DNA of 64,000 nucleotides from Ignelater luminosus (Eukaryota > Arthropoda > Insecta > Coleoptera > Elateridae). The stretch lies in assembly GCA_011009095.1 (NCBI GenBank), contig VTPC01090942.1:1-64000 (forward strand), read 5' to 3'. Position numbers and translations under genes: made by a program. Within the stretch, counting starts at the first letter, position 1, and each line of letters opens with the position of its first letter. Positions 35,746 to 47,107 of the stretch are shown here, piece after piece. The notes under the pieces are model-generated. The model had not been told where the DNA came from. It did not search any database and saw only the letters and a list, made by a program, of their open reading frames with translations.

Positions 35746-37985
35746 TTTGTATCTAGAAGAATATAAAATTAATCCAGAATTTTGATATGGTCGTTTCAGT
35801 AAGCTCCAGTATTAAAAAGTTTGTTGTCGAGTTCAACTGAGGTCAATCTAATTATTACACAATTTTCAAATAGAGTACGAATAATAGAAGGGTAAGGATT
35901 TAGTAAATTTAGTAATTAAGTTTAGACCCTATAACCCTTTTCAAACACGCTTCACAGTTTGATAACCACTGAAATAATCTAGTTAAAGTTATTAAATAAA
36001 GGTTATTTTGTAATGAACGCCTTTTTTTAACCTGTAGTGTAGTATAGAACGTCAAAAAGTTACTAACATATTCAGAAGTTGTAAACTAATTATACTTTTT
36101 TGAATACATGATTTTGTAAGCATAATGTCAGCATTTATCTCATTATCAGGCACAATGATCAACCAAGACATCAAAAAAAAGTCTCTTCTTTTTATTAGAA
36201 TGATCAAATTGAAAGATTCTAACAACAAGGAGTCGTTTGCGTCTCTTCTGAACAAGTACTAAGTGTTTACCAATGAACACCAAGACTTTTCCAACTAAAA
36301 CGATTATGTATAAGCATAAGCATAAGCATAACACAGGTTGTTGGTATTTGATTTGGAATATCCAAATGATTCATCAGATGGAAGAGCTAGTTAGAACCAC
36401 CAAAATATTCATAGAGCGAAAATTGCTTTAGATAATATAAGTATTATTATTATTATTATTATAATGTGTAGTATGTTTACATTGTAATAAAAGTTACTAC
36501 TTTGAGTTTGTTTCATTTTTAATTATTTCTTTCTAATTTTAAAACAAAACAGTTGTAAAGTTTTGGCTTTGCCATTTAGTTATTGTCTACATGAGTTTGA
36601 TAGACAACAAATTGTATGTCTTGCATTCCATGACCAAAACTGATTTTCTGGTTAGAGCTGCTTAACTGTCTTGCTATATGGAAAAACGGACATCCCCTTA
36701 TTTGCAAAAGAGATTTTCAAAAACTCCAGTTTAAATCTGATGAATTTTTTGGTCAGGAAATAAGCAACTTCTCTGAACCATTCTTTTTAATGTTTTACAG
36801 TTTTGACTTTCTCTTAGAGTATTTAAATCATTGTTTCTCAAAACTAAATTTTGTGAAATGCTAATGGCCTAAAACGGAATTTTGTTAGCAATGAGAAATT
36901 TTCCATTTATATTAACATTTGCAAATATAGACAGTTTCAAGCCGTATCTCACACCTTCTGCCTTCATTTTCTCTCTACTTACTCTTCTTCCTTTTTCCTA
37001 CTTCTTTATCTCTTACTCGATTACTCTAATCAGTAATCTCTTTTTATTTTGCTTTGTAATTTCCCCAAGTTTCAGTAAGTATCACTTTTTTTGATCGTAG
37101 TGTGGAGTACAACATGAACTATATAGCTTGTCTACTGTTTCCTATTCTAACTAATTTTCACATCTGTGTTACCAGCTTTTGGTAAATTTACTTTCAATTA
37201 CGATAAGAGAAAAACTTGTTGCTTTTTGTTCTGTTTTATTTTTTGAGCCAGTTGAGCTTTTCACCAGTTTTGAGATATCACTTGGAAACATAAACAAGAC
37301 TGTACGTTAATAACAACTAATCTTGCAAAGAGCAAACATGCACATAACTGATTTTTTAGGATAAGTTTTTAGTTTAACAGGGGTGGGCAAATTTGGCGCT
37401 CGAGACACCAAACACTTGCAAGCAGAAATTTAATCAAATAATTTAGTATTGTCGTTTAAGCTGTAAAGCAGAAGAACATAATTTATAATTTAGTCATGGG
37501 GATCAACTTTGTCTACCCTTTCCTTAGAATCCTCAAACCTGTCTCAGGTTTGCTGTCTTTCTGGATTGATCGAACTACTTTTACAATTAATTTACTTATC
37601 CTTACCTTCAGATGATCATGAAAATCGGTTTCAGGAAATATTATAAAAGTAAAGAAAAAAAAGAAAACGGAACAGATAAAAAAGGAAATAAGCAATCGAA
37701 AAAATGAGAAACCTAAGTAATAAATAAAGAAGCAAAAGTAGGCAGTAGAAATTAAAAAAAGAAAGAAACAGAAAGATAAGAGAAATGTAGAAAAAAGCAA
37801 AGCTACCCAAAAAAAGGACAGAAGTAAAAAAGAGGATGGCAATGGCGAGATGACACTCTCTTCATCGGTAGCCTCGAAGAATAAAAAAACAGAAAGAAAC
37901 ACAATAGAGACGTGATTGACCTGAAGATAGAAATTGTAGATTTTTTAGTGTTGGGATAAATAAAATACAGAAAAATGTTAAAGAA
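35746..37985. other. Intergenic with simple repeats and a purine-rich strand
   Basis: Contains TAAGCA repeated (36309-36331), an ATT run (36442-36463) and a strongly A/G-rich forward strand at about 37640-37900. The latter makes misleading Phe/Ser-rich frames on the minus strand. The purine-rich part may be the 5' part of the retrotransposon that follows. Confidence 0.5.
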
Positions 37986-38009
37986 AATATGATAAAATGA
38001 TAAAACAAA

Positions 38010-39575
38010 ACATACACATAATTAATGTTTCCACTCCCATAGAAGAGAAAAATGAAAACAAAACATATTCTGCATTTAACGATTGTTAAATAAATATGAA
38101 CAACTAGCAGAGCATAATATAAAAATTGTTATGGGTGACTGCAATGCAAACGCAGGAAAAGAAGATATACATAGTTAGAACAGTAACAGGTATGACAAGT
38201 CTAGCAATAATGGACAAAGATCAATTAATTAAAAAGCATACAATTACAACAAAAAGAGATTTACATACAAAGAAGCATAGGCATCATCAGATGGAAAGTC
38301 AATAACTTAAATTGATTACGTTCTAATAAAAAGACATAGGAATCTTATCACAGATGTTAGAAGTATGAGAAGGGGCGAAATACCGTTCGAACTATTGTTT
38401 TGTAAAGATTACCTGCAAGACAGAACTGGAAGAAAAAGAAAAAGACTAATAAGCCAAAAAGGATTAAAAATGAGAATGTTGAAAAGTATGAAGAAGAAAT
38501 AAACAAAGAAATAAAAAGTAGGAAACAAAGCACACAGCTGGAACAAAAACTATAATTGTAAAAGCATACAGAAGAATGGCATAAATAAAAATTAAAAAAA
38601 AGACTAACGACTAATTATATAAAGAATACAATAGAAATAACAGTCTACAAATACAAAAAAACAGAGGAAAGAAGTAAAGAAAGAAGAAGAGGCAGTACAA
38701 TAGAAGTAAGTTTTAAGAAATTAAAAAACGATTTCAGAAGAATGAAGATCATTCTAGCAAGAACTAAAAAAAAATTGATAAGGGACAATGAAATAATAGC
38801 AGAAATGTTGAAGGCAGGAGAGAAAGGAATTGTATGAACCCATAAAAATGATATGGAAAAAAGAGAAAATGCAGAAGAAATGGTCCAAAGCCCTGATAGG
38901 TCTGTTATATAGAAAGAGCGAGAAGTTGTTGTGTGAAAATTATAGGAACATTGATTTTTTAGATTCATGCTAAGAAGAAGAGTACATGAACACGCTGACA
39001 AGATACTGGGAGAGTACCGAGCTGAGTTTAGAAGTAACAAACTGTTAACAGACCTGATTTTTCCACTAGAGAAAACTCAAACCACCTGTTATGACAATAT
39101 TAAGATACAGAAAATTGTAAAAAAACTAGAGAATGAAGCAGAAAAATCTGGATGGGAAATAAATGAGAAGAGAAGTATATGGAAATACGGAACACGCAGC
39201 AGGAAGTAGAGACACACACACTTAATACTCTTATTATACAGAGAGAAAAAATATAAATATGAGAAAGTCGAGAATCTTGCACTTCTAAGAGTGGTAACAG
39301 AGAAAAAAGGGCCCAGAAAATTGGAGATAAAGTCAAAATTTGCAAAAGGTAACAAGAAATATGAAAGTTTAGCAGAACTGATGAGATTAAAATATTTATC
39401 AAAAAAAAAAAGGTAACGATTTACAAGACCTACAGTTACATATGTATGCGAAACATGAGTGCTAAAAAAAGCAAAAGAAATATTGTAAAGATAGAAGAGG
39501 AATATACTAAGAGTCATCTGTGGAAGGAAGAATATAGAAAATGAATGAAGAGAAAGATTCTTGAATCCATACAAA
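38010..39575 (+). mobile_element. Non-LTR retrotransposon (endonuclease plus reverse transcriptase), highly degenerate
   Basis: Forward frames give, in order: IINVSTPIEEKNENKTYSAF, IKIVMGDCNANAGKED (the endonuclease 'GDFNA' motif), and S-S-D-G-K-S-I-T then IDYVLIKRHRNLITDVRSM (the 'IDYVL..RR......DVR' motif). The reverse-transcriptase part gives HADKILGEYRAEFRSN (the 'ILGEYQCGFR' motif), then KKLENEAEKSGWEINEKRS, FAKGNKKYESLAELMRLKYL and PTVTYVCET. This order is that of insect RTE/I-type elements. Most of the central polymerase domain is missing, and stops are frequent. Confidence 0.75.
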
Positions 39576-40411
39576 TATTACTTGATACCCTGGAAGTACT
39601 ATTTGCTCCAGTACTACTTTTCCTCCATGCTTACAACTAGTAATTTACTAGTTAACAACATGTTGAGTCTCAGCTGATAGGGGATACTCAGTTCCCAGTC
39701 GTCGTAATTAATAAAATTTGTATGTTGCTCTTCTGCATTAAAAAATTGCCAACCGCTACCGTATTGTATTCAAACCATATTTACTAACAAACAAGTGTCT
39801 TAATTTTCGATGTAGAAGGATAATCAAATATTGTAGGAGAAAAATTAATTAAATTATTAATTTGTAAAAATTAGATTTAATTAAATTTTTTAGTTTGTTG
39901 ATCTTGTAGTAGGCGTAATCAAGATCGATAACAAATAAATCCAACAGTAGCATAGTATCATTTTTAATGTCAGAGATCATGCTTTGAAAACGTTGTTTTC
40001 ATATTTTTCAGTTAGTTATTCTTGATGACGCATGGATCAAGTGACCCATTTTACTGTTCTTTTAAGTTAGGTGTATTAAACTTAGAAACATGAATTTGCA
40101 TAAACCTATGGGGATTCCTGTATTTTTATTTTGTTAAATTAAAAGTAACAAAAGTATATTTGTCTAAATATTTTTATCCAGGACTGTTGAATAATGAGTC
40201 TATTGGCTCGTTTGTTTACTATACCAACTTGTTCCGTCGGTATATTTCAATTACAGTTATCTACAATAGTTTCTCATGTGTGAAAGTGTAATAAAAATGA
40301 TTTACGTTTTTTAAATTTTATTACAACCAACATACAATAATAATTATTGAAACTTCATAATTTTAAACACCAGTCGAATATCTCTCACAAATTCGGTCAC
40401 ATCCAATATTT
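39576..40411. other. Intergenic, nothing recognised
   Basis: AT-rich spacer before peptide gene 5. No gene or repeat seen. Confidence 0.5.
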
Positions 40412-40645
40412 TTAGTATAGGAATCGAGAATAATAGTTTCCGTAATATCCTGCAGCGTATGGAATATAACCGTAATAACCTGTGTAGGAATAGGGATATC
40501 CCGTATAAAAGAATTGTGGTTTGGGTTCAGGTTTGGGGGCAGCCATAGCAACGGCGAAGACAGCAAGAACGAAAACAAGCTGAAAACAATTCATTTTAAT
40601 TATTTTTTTATTTCAATACTTTCTTTTACTTACCAATTTGAACAT
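40412..40645 (-). CDS. NPLP4-like secreted Tyr/Gly-rich peptide precursor, gene 5 (59 aa, two exons)
   Basis: Exon 1 is 40645-40634 (M-F-K-L). A 54-bp intron (40633-40580), the shortest in the family, has GTAAGT and TTTTCAG. Exon 2 is 40579-40412, ending TAA. The signal peptide is MFKLVFVLAVFAVAMA. The linker A-P-K-P-E-P-K-P-Q is two residues longer than in most sisters. The tail is FFYTGYPYSYTGYYGYIPYA, then AGYYGNYYSRFLY. An in-frame ATG inside the intron makes a false single-exon ORF starting MNCFQ; the conserved exon 1 shows that start is wrong. Genes 5, 6 and 7 form a close trio (GNYY/GNHY endings). Confidence 0.9.
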
Positions 40646-40677
40646 TTTGATGAGTTTTTAATAATTTCAGTTTCTGC

Positions 40678-40718
40678 AACAAACTATAATTCAATATGTG
40701 CAACATTCGGGTTATATA
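40678..40718 (-). promoter_or_regulatory. Core promoter of gene 5
   Basis: TATATAAC (40718-40711), 23 nt, then ATAGTTTG (40687-40680). Confidence 0.75.
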
Positions 40719-40757
40719 CTACTCCTTAAATTGCATCTTACAATGCATTTGGATTAT

Positions 40758-40782
40758 TGGGCGTGACTTGTCTACATTCTGC
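40758..40782 (-). promoter_or_regulatory. Conserved upstream element, gene 5
   Basis: Gene-strand sequence GCAGAATGTAGACAAGTCAC and then GCCCA, about 40 bp upstream of the TATA box. It is shared in form with genes 1, 2, 6 and 7. Confidence 0.55.
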
Positions 40783-41570
40783 TTGTGATAAACAAATGTG
40801 GAATTAAAAAAATTAAATAATATATGAACAGTTGACGCACATTTCATTCTTGAAATTTTTGTTCGTTATTTGGAAATTTAATAAACTTATGTTTTTAATT
40901 ATTATTCCAAAGCCAATAATTCAGAATTCATTAATTCTTATAAACGCGGAAAGAATGATTATATTTCAAGATATCGATATACATATTAATAAAAATGATT
41001 TGTGTTATTTTGAGAAAAGTCTTATAAATAGCCGTTAATTAATGTAGATTTATAACAAATCGTGAACATCAAAATCGTTCATAAAGGTAAACATCTTCTA
41101 ACATTTATCACCACATTTAATTAATGTGAAGGTCAATAATTATAATTTCTTTAGCAAAAACAGAAACGATTTACAATTAATGACGTGAACATTTTAGAAT
41201 AGTTTTTTTACATTTTTATGTAAAAAAGTTGTCAAACTGCATTAAATCGGTTGCTTGAATGATATCAAAAGAGTGGTACCAGGTACTAAGTGGTTTTTAA
41301 TTTAAATAAAGTTTTAAACAGAATTAAGATATTTCTGCAATTTTTAAAATATAAAGGGCATTTAAAATAATATTTATAGTTAATTACGTGTTACACATAC
41401 GTTAATATATTTTGAAAATAGAAATTTCATTTTAATTGACGTCAGCATTATGTTTTAATCGGCAATCAAACAAAACTAGCCCTAATATTATAATTACTGT
41501 CATTACCAAACGAATGTTTAATAACGGAAGTTTTACGCAAATAAAATTAGTTTTTTCACATAACATAAAT
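40783..41570. other. Intergenic, nothing recognised
   Basis: AT-rich spacer between gene 5 and the dispersed repeat copy that starts at about 41575. Confidence 0.5.
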
Positions 41571-41574
41571 TGCC

Positions 41575-41940
41575 CAGGCTGATAAATAGATTTTGTATCA
41601 TTTGTTATAATCGTTATACCAACTGCACGTTTTCTCGTCGGTATTATGAATTTAACGGTGATATTTACAGAAGAATTCTTTCTGTAGATCATAAAAGGAT
41701 CCTAATATATTATCTGTATTTATCAATTTGTTGCATACAATTTTTTACATATCTATTCTCTTTAAATTTAGTCTCCCTTAATCTGGAAAAAATCAAAATT
41801 AAAACCAAAGTCAAAATTTAATATCTGGCTTATGTTGGTATTCTCTAGAAAGTATGTACAAAAATTAGAATTGAATTCAGTCTTAATTACCTTAACCTGA
41901 TAGATAATCAAAACTAAAACCAAGATCATAATTCATCGGA
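41575..41940 (+). repeat. Dispersed repeat, copy 1
   Basis: Begins AGGCTGATAAATAGATTTTG and includes CGTCGGTATTATGAATTTAA and CTGGAAAAAATCAAAATTAA. All three blocks recur in the same order at about 45140-45570, with substitutions and indels. Confidence 0.75.
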
Positions 41941-42760
41941 CCAAAAATTGTATTGGTCTTAGTATATTTTATCACACATTTGAAGAAATAGAACGAGATC
42001 AAGATCATAGTTTCAACTACTTAACAACTCTAAATTTTGTATCAAAACTGTGCCAATTTTTAGGTGAGACTCCTATCGGCTTTAGTCTTACCTTGATAAA
42101 AAAGAGAATCCAAACTAGTCAAGATTGAAATTAAAACTTTTACCAAAAATTGTATTGATCTTGGTATGCTTTAGAAAATACTTAGAAACAAGATCGAGAT
42201 CGAAATCTTGATTCCAGCTGCAACCAAAATTTAACATCAGTATTATGTTTTCGAGATTAAGACACTTCTACTAATTAAGACTGTGCATCTTAAGAAAACC
42301 GAATCGAAGACTGAATGTACCAAAACCAAAAGAATGTTTTCAAGATTTACGCACATATACCATAAACTAGTAGTCACAATGCCAATTTTTGACCACCATG
42401 CAAACTGACCATATCAAAACTAAAAGGCTTGTATAAAAACTTTTGATTTGGACAATCAAAACTAAAATCAAGAACGTTTTAACATCGGATTAAGAGTTGT
42501 ATTAGTGGCGCCTTTTAGGATGTTTTATGACTCTAGCTACTTAGTAATGCTTTGTCCAAAACTTAACATCAATCGTATGAGTTTTAGAGAGAACCTAACG
42601 ATTAGACCAAGAATCCGGTCACGCTTGATTTGTATTAGTTTCATCAAAAGATTTAGGACAAACTCAAGACTAATACTTAACACCAGTCTTTTACTAAAAA
42701 AAGATCATTTTGGAGCTTACCGTAGAACACAGCAAGACCTCAAGAGCATATTCTGATTTA
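41750..42760 (+). repeat. Degenerate tandem array, unit about 200 bp
   Basis: Recurrent words with spacing near 200 bp: ACCAAAAATTGTATTGGTCT at 41939 and ACCAAAAATTGTATTGATCT at 42142. The words AGATCAAGATCATAG / AGATCGAGATCGAAATC and AAAATTTAACATCAGTATTA also recur. Units are strongly diverged. The open frame at 42505-42756 lies inside the array and is not a gene. Confidence 0.5.
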
Positions 42761-43960
42761 TTTTTTTGTTTTCTGCACCTGAATTTGATATCTCAAGTTA
42801 GTTACTCTTAGTAAAAAAGGAGTTCTTAGCATGGCAATTCATTTTCTGCCCGAGTGTACATACATACCATATTGCACTGTTGCACAATGTAGGTTTAGAA
42901 AAAATTTGATGACATAGCTAATGGTTAGTTTACAAATATTGGAATTTGCAATTGATGATAATACATCGAAATTTACTGGTTGATTGTTTATGGTTTAAAT
43001 GTTATAAATAAAATAAGCTAACAAAAAGCTAAATTAACAACAAACTTTTTTTATGAAATACGATATGTTTTGCACAAAGATAAAAAGATGTAGACATCTA
43101 GAAGTTCAGATTTTATTCAAATCCTAGCATCCCATACAGTAGATATGTCACACTGAGATTTCTAATTTAGCTATCATAGCTTTGACTCCAAAACAACATA
43201 AAGATATTTTTACCCTAGACAAGTTAAAAAATTATGGTAAACTTACACTTAAATTTAGAATTAGAACTTTTACAAAATAAACACTATAAACAACGAAAAA
43301 ATTGCGCTTCAGATTTTAACTATTTTAGTTTAGTTATATAGAATCTTTTTGTTATTTTTAATAAATTTTCGAAACATTGTTTGCTTTTATCTTTAAAGAG
43401 AGAAAGAAAAGCTTTTATGAAATCGAATAATTTAATTAATCCAACAAGAAGGGATTAACTGATTACTGATTTTACAAGCTAACATAATGTTCTAACATTT
43501 TTTAAATTAAATAAATCTGCTTGTTTACACGCTTTAGCAAACTATGATTAGCTAAAATATACATCAATATGTTAATATCACCACAGGCAGTTCAGCTCAT
43601 ACAATGTAGGAACAATATTGCTAACAAGAAAATACAGGTAGCAACATTCAAACTCATTTATCTATGTAGAATCCGCGCTGCTCCTCCCATCTACTATATC
43701 GACTTTATTTTTCTAGACGATGAAATCTAGAAGAGTATAAAACTTTTTCTACGTTCATTTTATTTCGCAAATAATTCATGATATCACATTAAAGTAAAAC
43801 CTCAAATCTTTTCATTTTTAAACAGGTAAGTACTTACACGTTACAAACAAGTTTCTTACCACATGTATAATAAATAATTTTACAGGAATTTAAATGTACG
43901 TCAACCGCTTGTAAACCTGTAATTATGTATTGTTCGTATTTCTATATTTTTTTATTACCT
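42761..43960. other. Intergenic, nothing recognised
   Basis: AT-rich spacer upstream of gene 6, without a recognisable gene. Confidence 0.5.
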
Positions 43961-43981
43961 GCAGAAGGTAGACAACACTCC
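43961..43981 (+). promoter_or_regulatory. Conserved upstream element, gene 6
   Basis: GCAGAAGGTAGACAACACTC then CC, 40 bp upstream of the TATA box. It is the clearest copy of the element found in genes 1, 2, 5 and 7. Confidence 0.6.
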
Positions 43982-44021
43982 CACTAACTTGCGTGCATTA
44001 AAAAAATCACTTTAGGGGATG

Positions 44022-44061
44022 TATATAAACTGAACGTTGAGGAATTGTAAGTATAGTTTGT
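44022..44061 (+). promoter_or_regulatory. Core promoter of gene 6
   Basis: TATATAAA (44022-44029), 23 nt, then ATAGTTTGTTC (from 44053). Confidence 0.8.
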
Positions 44062-44093
44062 TCTACAAACAGTAACATTAAACCATTATCAAC

Positions 44094-44340
44094 ATGTTCA
44101 AGTTGGTAAGCATCAAAACAGTAGTTTCATAACATGTTTTTTAAAATTTAGATTTGAATTTAATTGATTTGTTTTTAGTTCGTTCTTGTTCTTGCCGTTT
44201 TCGCTGTTGCCATGGCCGCTCCCGAACCAGAAGCTAAACCACAGATCTTTTATGGTGGATACCCCTATAGCGGTTATTATGGCTACAGTCCATATGCTAT
44301 TGGATATTATGGAAACCACTACAATCGATTCATATATTAA
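44094..44340 (+). CDS. NPLP4-like secreted Tyr/Gly-rich peptide precursor, gene 6 (57 aa, two exons)
   Basis: Exon 1 is 44094-44105 (M-F-K-L). A 73-bp intron (44106-44178) has GTAAGC and GTTTTTAG. Exon 2 is 44179-44340, ending TAA. The signal peptide is MFKLFVLVLAVFAVAMA. The linker is A-P-E-P-E-A-K-P. The tail is QIFYGGYPYSGYYGYSPYAI, then GYYGNHYNRFIY. It is transcribed away from gene 5 and towards gene 7. All expected parts are present (TATA box, start-site motif, upstream element, intact splice sites), so it is probably active. The function is inferred from NPLP4 resemblance. Confidence 0.9.
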
Positions 44341-44915
44341 GAATTTGCGGTGCTGAAAGTTTCTTAATTGGTGTCTAAATTGTAATGTTTTATCACGCAA
44401 TGTAAGATCAAATTGTGTTTTGTCTAAATACAAACTCCTAATTTTTAAGAATTAGTATCATTGTTATTACCTGGTTTTAAAAAAACTTGATTAACTGTTT
44501 ACAACTGACTAGAGATAAAGGAAAAAAAGCACGTCGTTTCTGTCCTTACATAGGCAAATAAGTATTGCGCAATGATACAAAAAGTCTGAATTAATGCACT
44601 ACATATATTGGAACAATTCTATGCAATATTCCACAAAAGCAAACGCTTTATTGTATGGTGCTTAGAATATTCTGATTATTTACCAAATTACCACTTCTAC
44701 ATAAAATACAGAAAACTTCAACCAACGATTGATATTATCAAAAATATGTGCATAGACTGTTTTTGCCACGCACATGGTCTTGTAAAATCAATTCTCCAAA
44801 ATACTCTGTTTGTACCAGTCTTCTCCACAACTTATCTAGAGTTGTGTGATACTATATTTCAGGTATGGTACTAAAAATAAACTTAACAGTTGCGCAATAC
44901 TCGATAAATTTATCT
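44341..44915. other. Intergenic, nothing recognised
   Basis: Spacer downstream of gene 6. The open frame at 44608-44874 is not supported. Confidence 0.45.
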
Positions 44916-44919
44916 ATAT

Positions 44920-45140
44920 CGTTTGGTTAGATGATGGAGGTCAGTGTGACAAGCTTCGATATTTTTCCGTAAACAGGCCCAATTTATATTATCTAAACTA
45001 CATGGTAGGTATACTGCTATTTTGGACAAACAAAAAAATGCTACGATGTTGCCTTGTCTAAGCTTACAGAAATAGAAACACTATATCGAGTCGTTGACTG
45101 TGTAACTGCACCTGATTTGTTATTAATACAATTAAATACA
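44920..45140 (+). repeat. Local direct repeat, copy 1
   Basis: Contains GGTTAGATGATGGAGG, then CCGTAAACAGGCCCAATTTA, GTTGCCTTGTCTAAGC and CACCTGATTTGTTATTAAT. The same blocks in the same order recur at about 45580-45900. Confidence 0.75.
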
Positions 45141-45570
45141 GGCTGATAAATAGATTTTGTATCATTGTCAGAATTGCACGTTTTTTCGTCGGTATTATGA
45201 ATTTAACGATGATATCTACAGAAGAATCCTTTCTGTGGATCACGAAAGGGTTCTAAGTAATTCATATTTCAAATTGTGTCAATAACATTTCTGGAAGAAC
45301 ATACCTAATCTAAAAGTTGGAATATAGTCTACATACATTAATATATGTTGGCCTTCTCACTTGTATTCAATTTGTTACATACAGTTTTGTACATATCTAT
45401 TCTTTTAAAATTTAGCTTCTTTAATCTGGAAAAAATCAAAATTAAAACCAAAACCAAAATTTAATATCTGACTGATAAATATGTAAAAAAATTAGGATCC
45501 AATTCAGTCTTAATTACCTTAACCTGGTAGGGAACGTAATCAAAACTAAAACCAAGATTGTACTCCATAA
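45140..45570 (+). repeat. Dispersed repeat, copy 2
   Basis: Second copy of the 41575-41940 sequence: AGGCTGATAAATAGATTTTG, CGTCGGTATTATGAATTTAA and CTGGAAAAAATCAAAATTAA in order. It sits directly between the two copies of the 44920/45580 repeat. Confidence 0.75.
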
Positions 45571-45579
45571 GCATAGCTG

Positions 45580-45900
45580 TGTCGTTCGGTTAGATGATGG
45601 AGGCCAGTGTGAAGAGCTTAGACATTTTTCCGTAAACAGGCCCAATTTATATTGTCTAGACTACATGGTAAAGATATTGCTAAAAACAAAAGTTTATGTA
45701 TAAAAGGTTTTAATATCATTTTCATCATTTTAAGAAAGTCATGATTTAACATTTCTGATTTGCTTTTATTACAAACATTTTGGACAAATGAAAAGAATAT
45801 TATGGTGTTGCTTTATCTAAGTTTACAGAAATAGAAAATCTATGTCGAATTCTTGGCTTTGTAACTCCACCTGATTTGTTCTTTATACAATTGAATACCA
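45580..45900 (+). repeat. Local direct repeat, copy 2
   Basis: Matches 44920-45140 block by block but has about 90 extra bases in the middle (45686-45775). Confidence 0.7.
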
Positions 45901-46735
45901 ACTATTAACTAGTTAGAGATCTAAAATAGCGTTTTTGGCACACCTGTAACTAGGCCAAAATGACTTTAATGGTACTTTTTCAAAGCAAAATCTGAAAATC
46001 CTTTTTATTTAATTATTTTTCATAATTTTGTATAAATCTAACCAAATTCAAATAGATAAACCCAAAGCAGAAACCACGGTTTGTGAATTTTGGTGGCTTG
46101 GTCTTTTCGAAAATAAGATATAACATCAAGAACGAAAATATAGCTTTCCTTAAAATTTAGCCAAAATTTTGACTTAGGTTCTCGTTCCACTTTGAATACT
46201 TAGTCTTGTAAACTACTTCTGATATTATTTCAGCTTCCGTGGAAACTTTTAATGTGTTGTTTTTTTATTCAAAGGTTTATGTTTAATTCCAAATACCAGA
46301 TTCAGTCAAAAACTTCTTTTGGTGCTTGGGTTAATATTATCACACTACTTCCATATTTACGTTAGATAACCAAGTTAACAATGTGTACCTGTTCTTTTTT
46401 CAATTAGAATTACACTAATAACAAAAGTGTATAATAGACGAGCTCACAAAGCATTATCTAAATATTTGACGCAGTCAAGACTAACTAGCAATTGACAGAA
46501 TTTCAAGTCACAAGAAGCTTCTAATATGACACTTTACAGTATTCAGAGTCGGCATAAACAAAGATGTTTGTAAACTTGCTTTCAGAATTGTAGTGGAATA
46601 CATGAAAAACAAAGTTGTAAGACTTTAACAATTTTTTAATTATCATATCACAAATCACAATTCAGACTTTACATTCAAAAACTGTAAGAATATTTTAAAC
46701 GCCAATCAAAAACATCCCAAATTGCATTCCCATTT
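45901..46735. other. Intergenic, nothing recognised
   Basis: AT-rich spacer downstream of gene 7. No gene or repeat seen. Confidence 0.5.
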
Positions 46736-46975
46736 TTAATAAACAATTTGGGGATAATAATTTCCATAATATCCATAACTGTATGGGGTGTAGCCATAAT
46801 GTCCTGAATAGCCATAAGGGTATCCAGGAAGAAGTAATTGAGGTTTAGGTTCTGGTGCTGCCATGGCAACGGCGAAGATAGCAAGAACAAGAACGAACTG
46901 AAACAGAAATTAAAAATGTAGAATAAAGTATTAAAACTAAAAATTTTATTTTTTTGCACTCACCAATTTGAACAT
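46736..46975 (-). CDS. NPLP4-like secreted Tyr/Gly-rich peptide precursor, gene 7 (57 aa, two exons)
   Basis: Exon 1 is 46975-46964 (M-F-K-L). A 66-bp intron (46963-46898) has a GTGAGT donor and a TTTCAG acceptor. Exon 2 is 46897-46736, ending TAA. The signal peptide is MFKLFVLVLAIFAVAMA. The linker A-P-E-P-K-P-Q leads into LLLPGYPYGYSGHYGYTPYS, then YGYYGNYYPQIVY. The YGYYGNYY block groups it with genes 5 and 6. A longer frame over the same bases (46959-46675) is a shadow. Confidence 0.9.
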
Positions 46976-47002
46976 GTTGATAATTCTTAATGTTGCTGCT
47001 TG

Positions 47003-47045
47003 TGGAACAGATATGCTTTCAGATACGCAACGTCCGGTTTATATA
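47003..47045 (-). promoter_or_regulatory. Core promoter of gene 7
   Basis: TATATAAA (47045-47038), 23 nt, then ATATCTGTTC (from 47014), a variant of ATAGTTTGTTC. Confidence 0.7.
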
Positions 47046-47082
47046 CATCTCCTAACTGCGCTTTACAATGCATCGATGTTAT

Positions 47083-47107
47083 TGGGTGTGTTCTTGTCCA
47101 CCTTCTA
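47083..47107 (-). promoter_or_regulatory. Conserved upstream element, gene 7
   Basis: Gene-strand CTAGAAGGTGGACAAGAACA then CACCC, about 38 bp upstream of the TATA box. Confidence 0.55.

Noticed and set aside
37513..37902. 129-codon Phe/Ser-rich minus-strand frame
   Set aside because: It is the complement of an A/G-rich stretch, so length and hydrophobicity come from base composition. Similar frames at 38645-39040 and 39089-39574 are complements of the degenerate retrotransposon.
40412..40594. Single-exon 60-residue ORF starting MNCFQ
   Set aside because: The first five residues are translated intron. The conserved M-F-K-L exon at 40634-40645 with proper splice sites is the true start.
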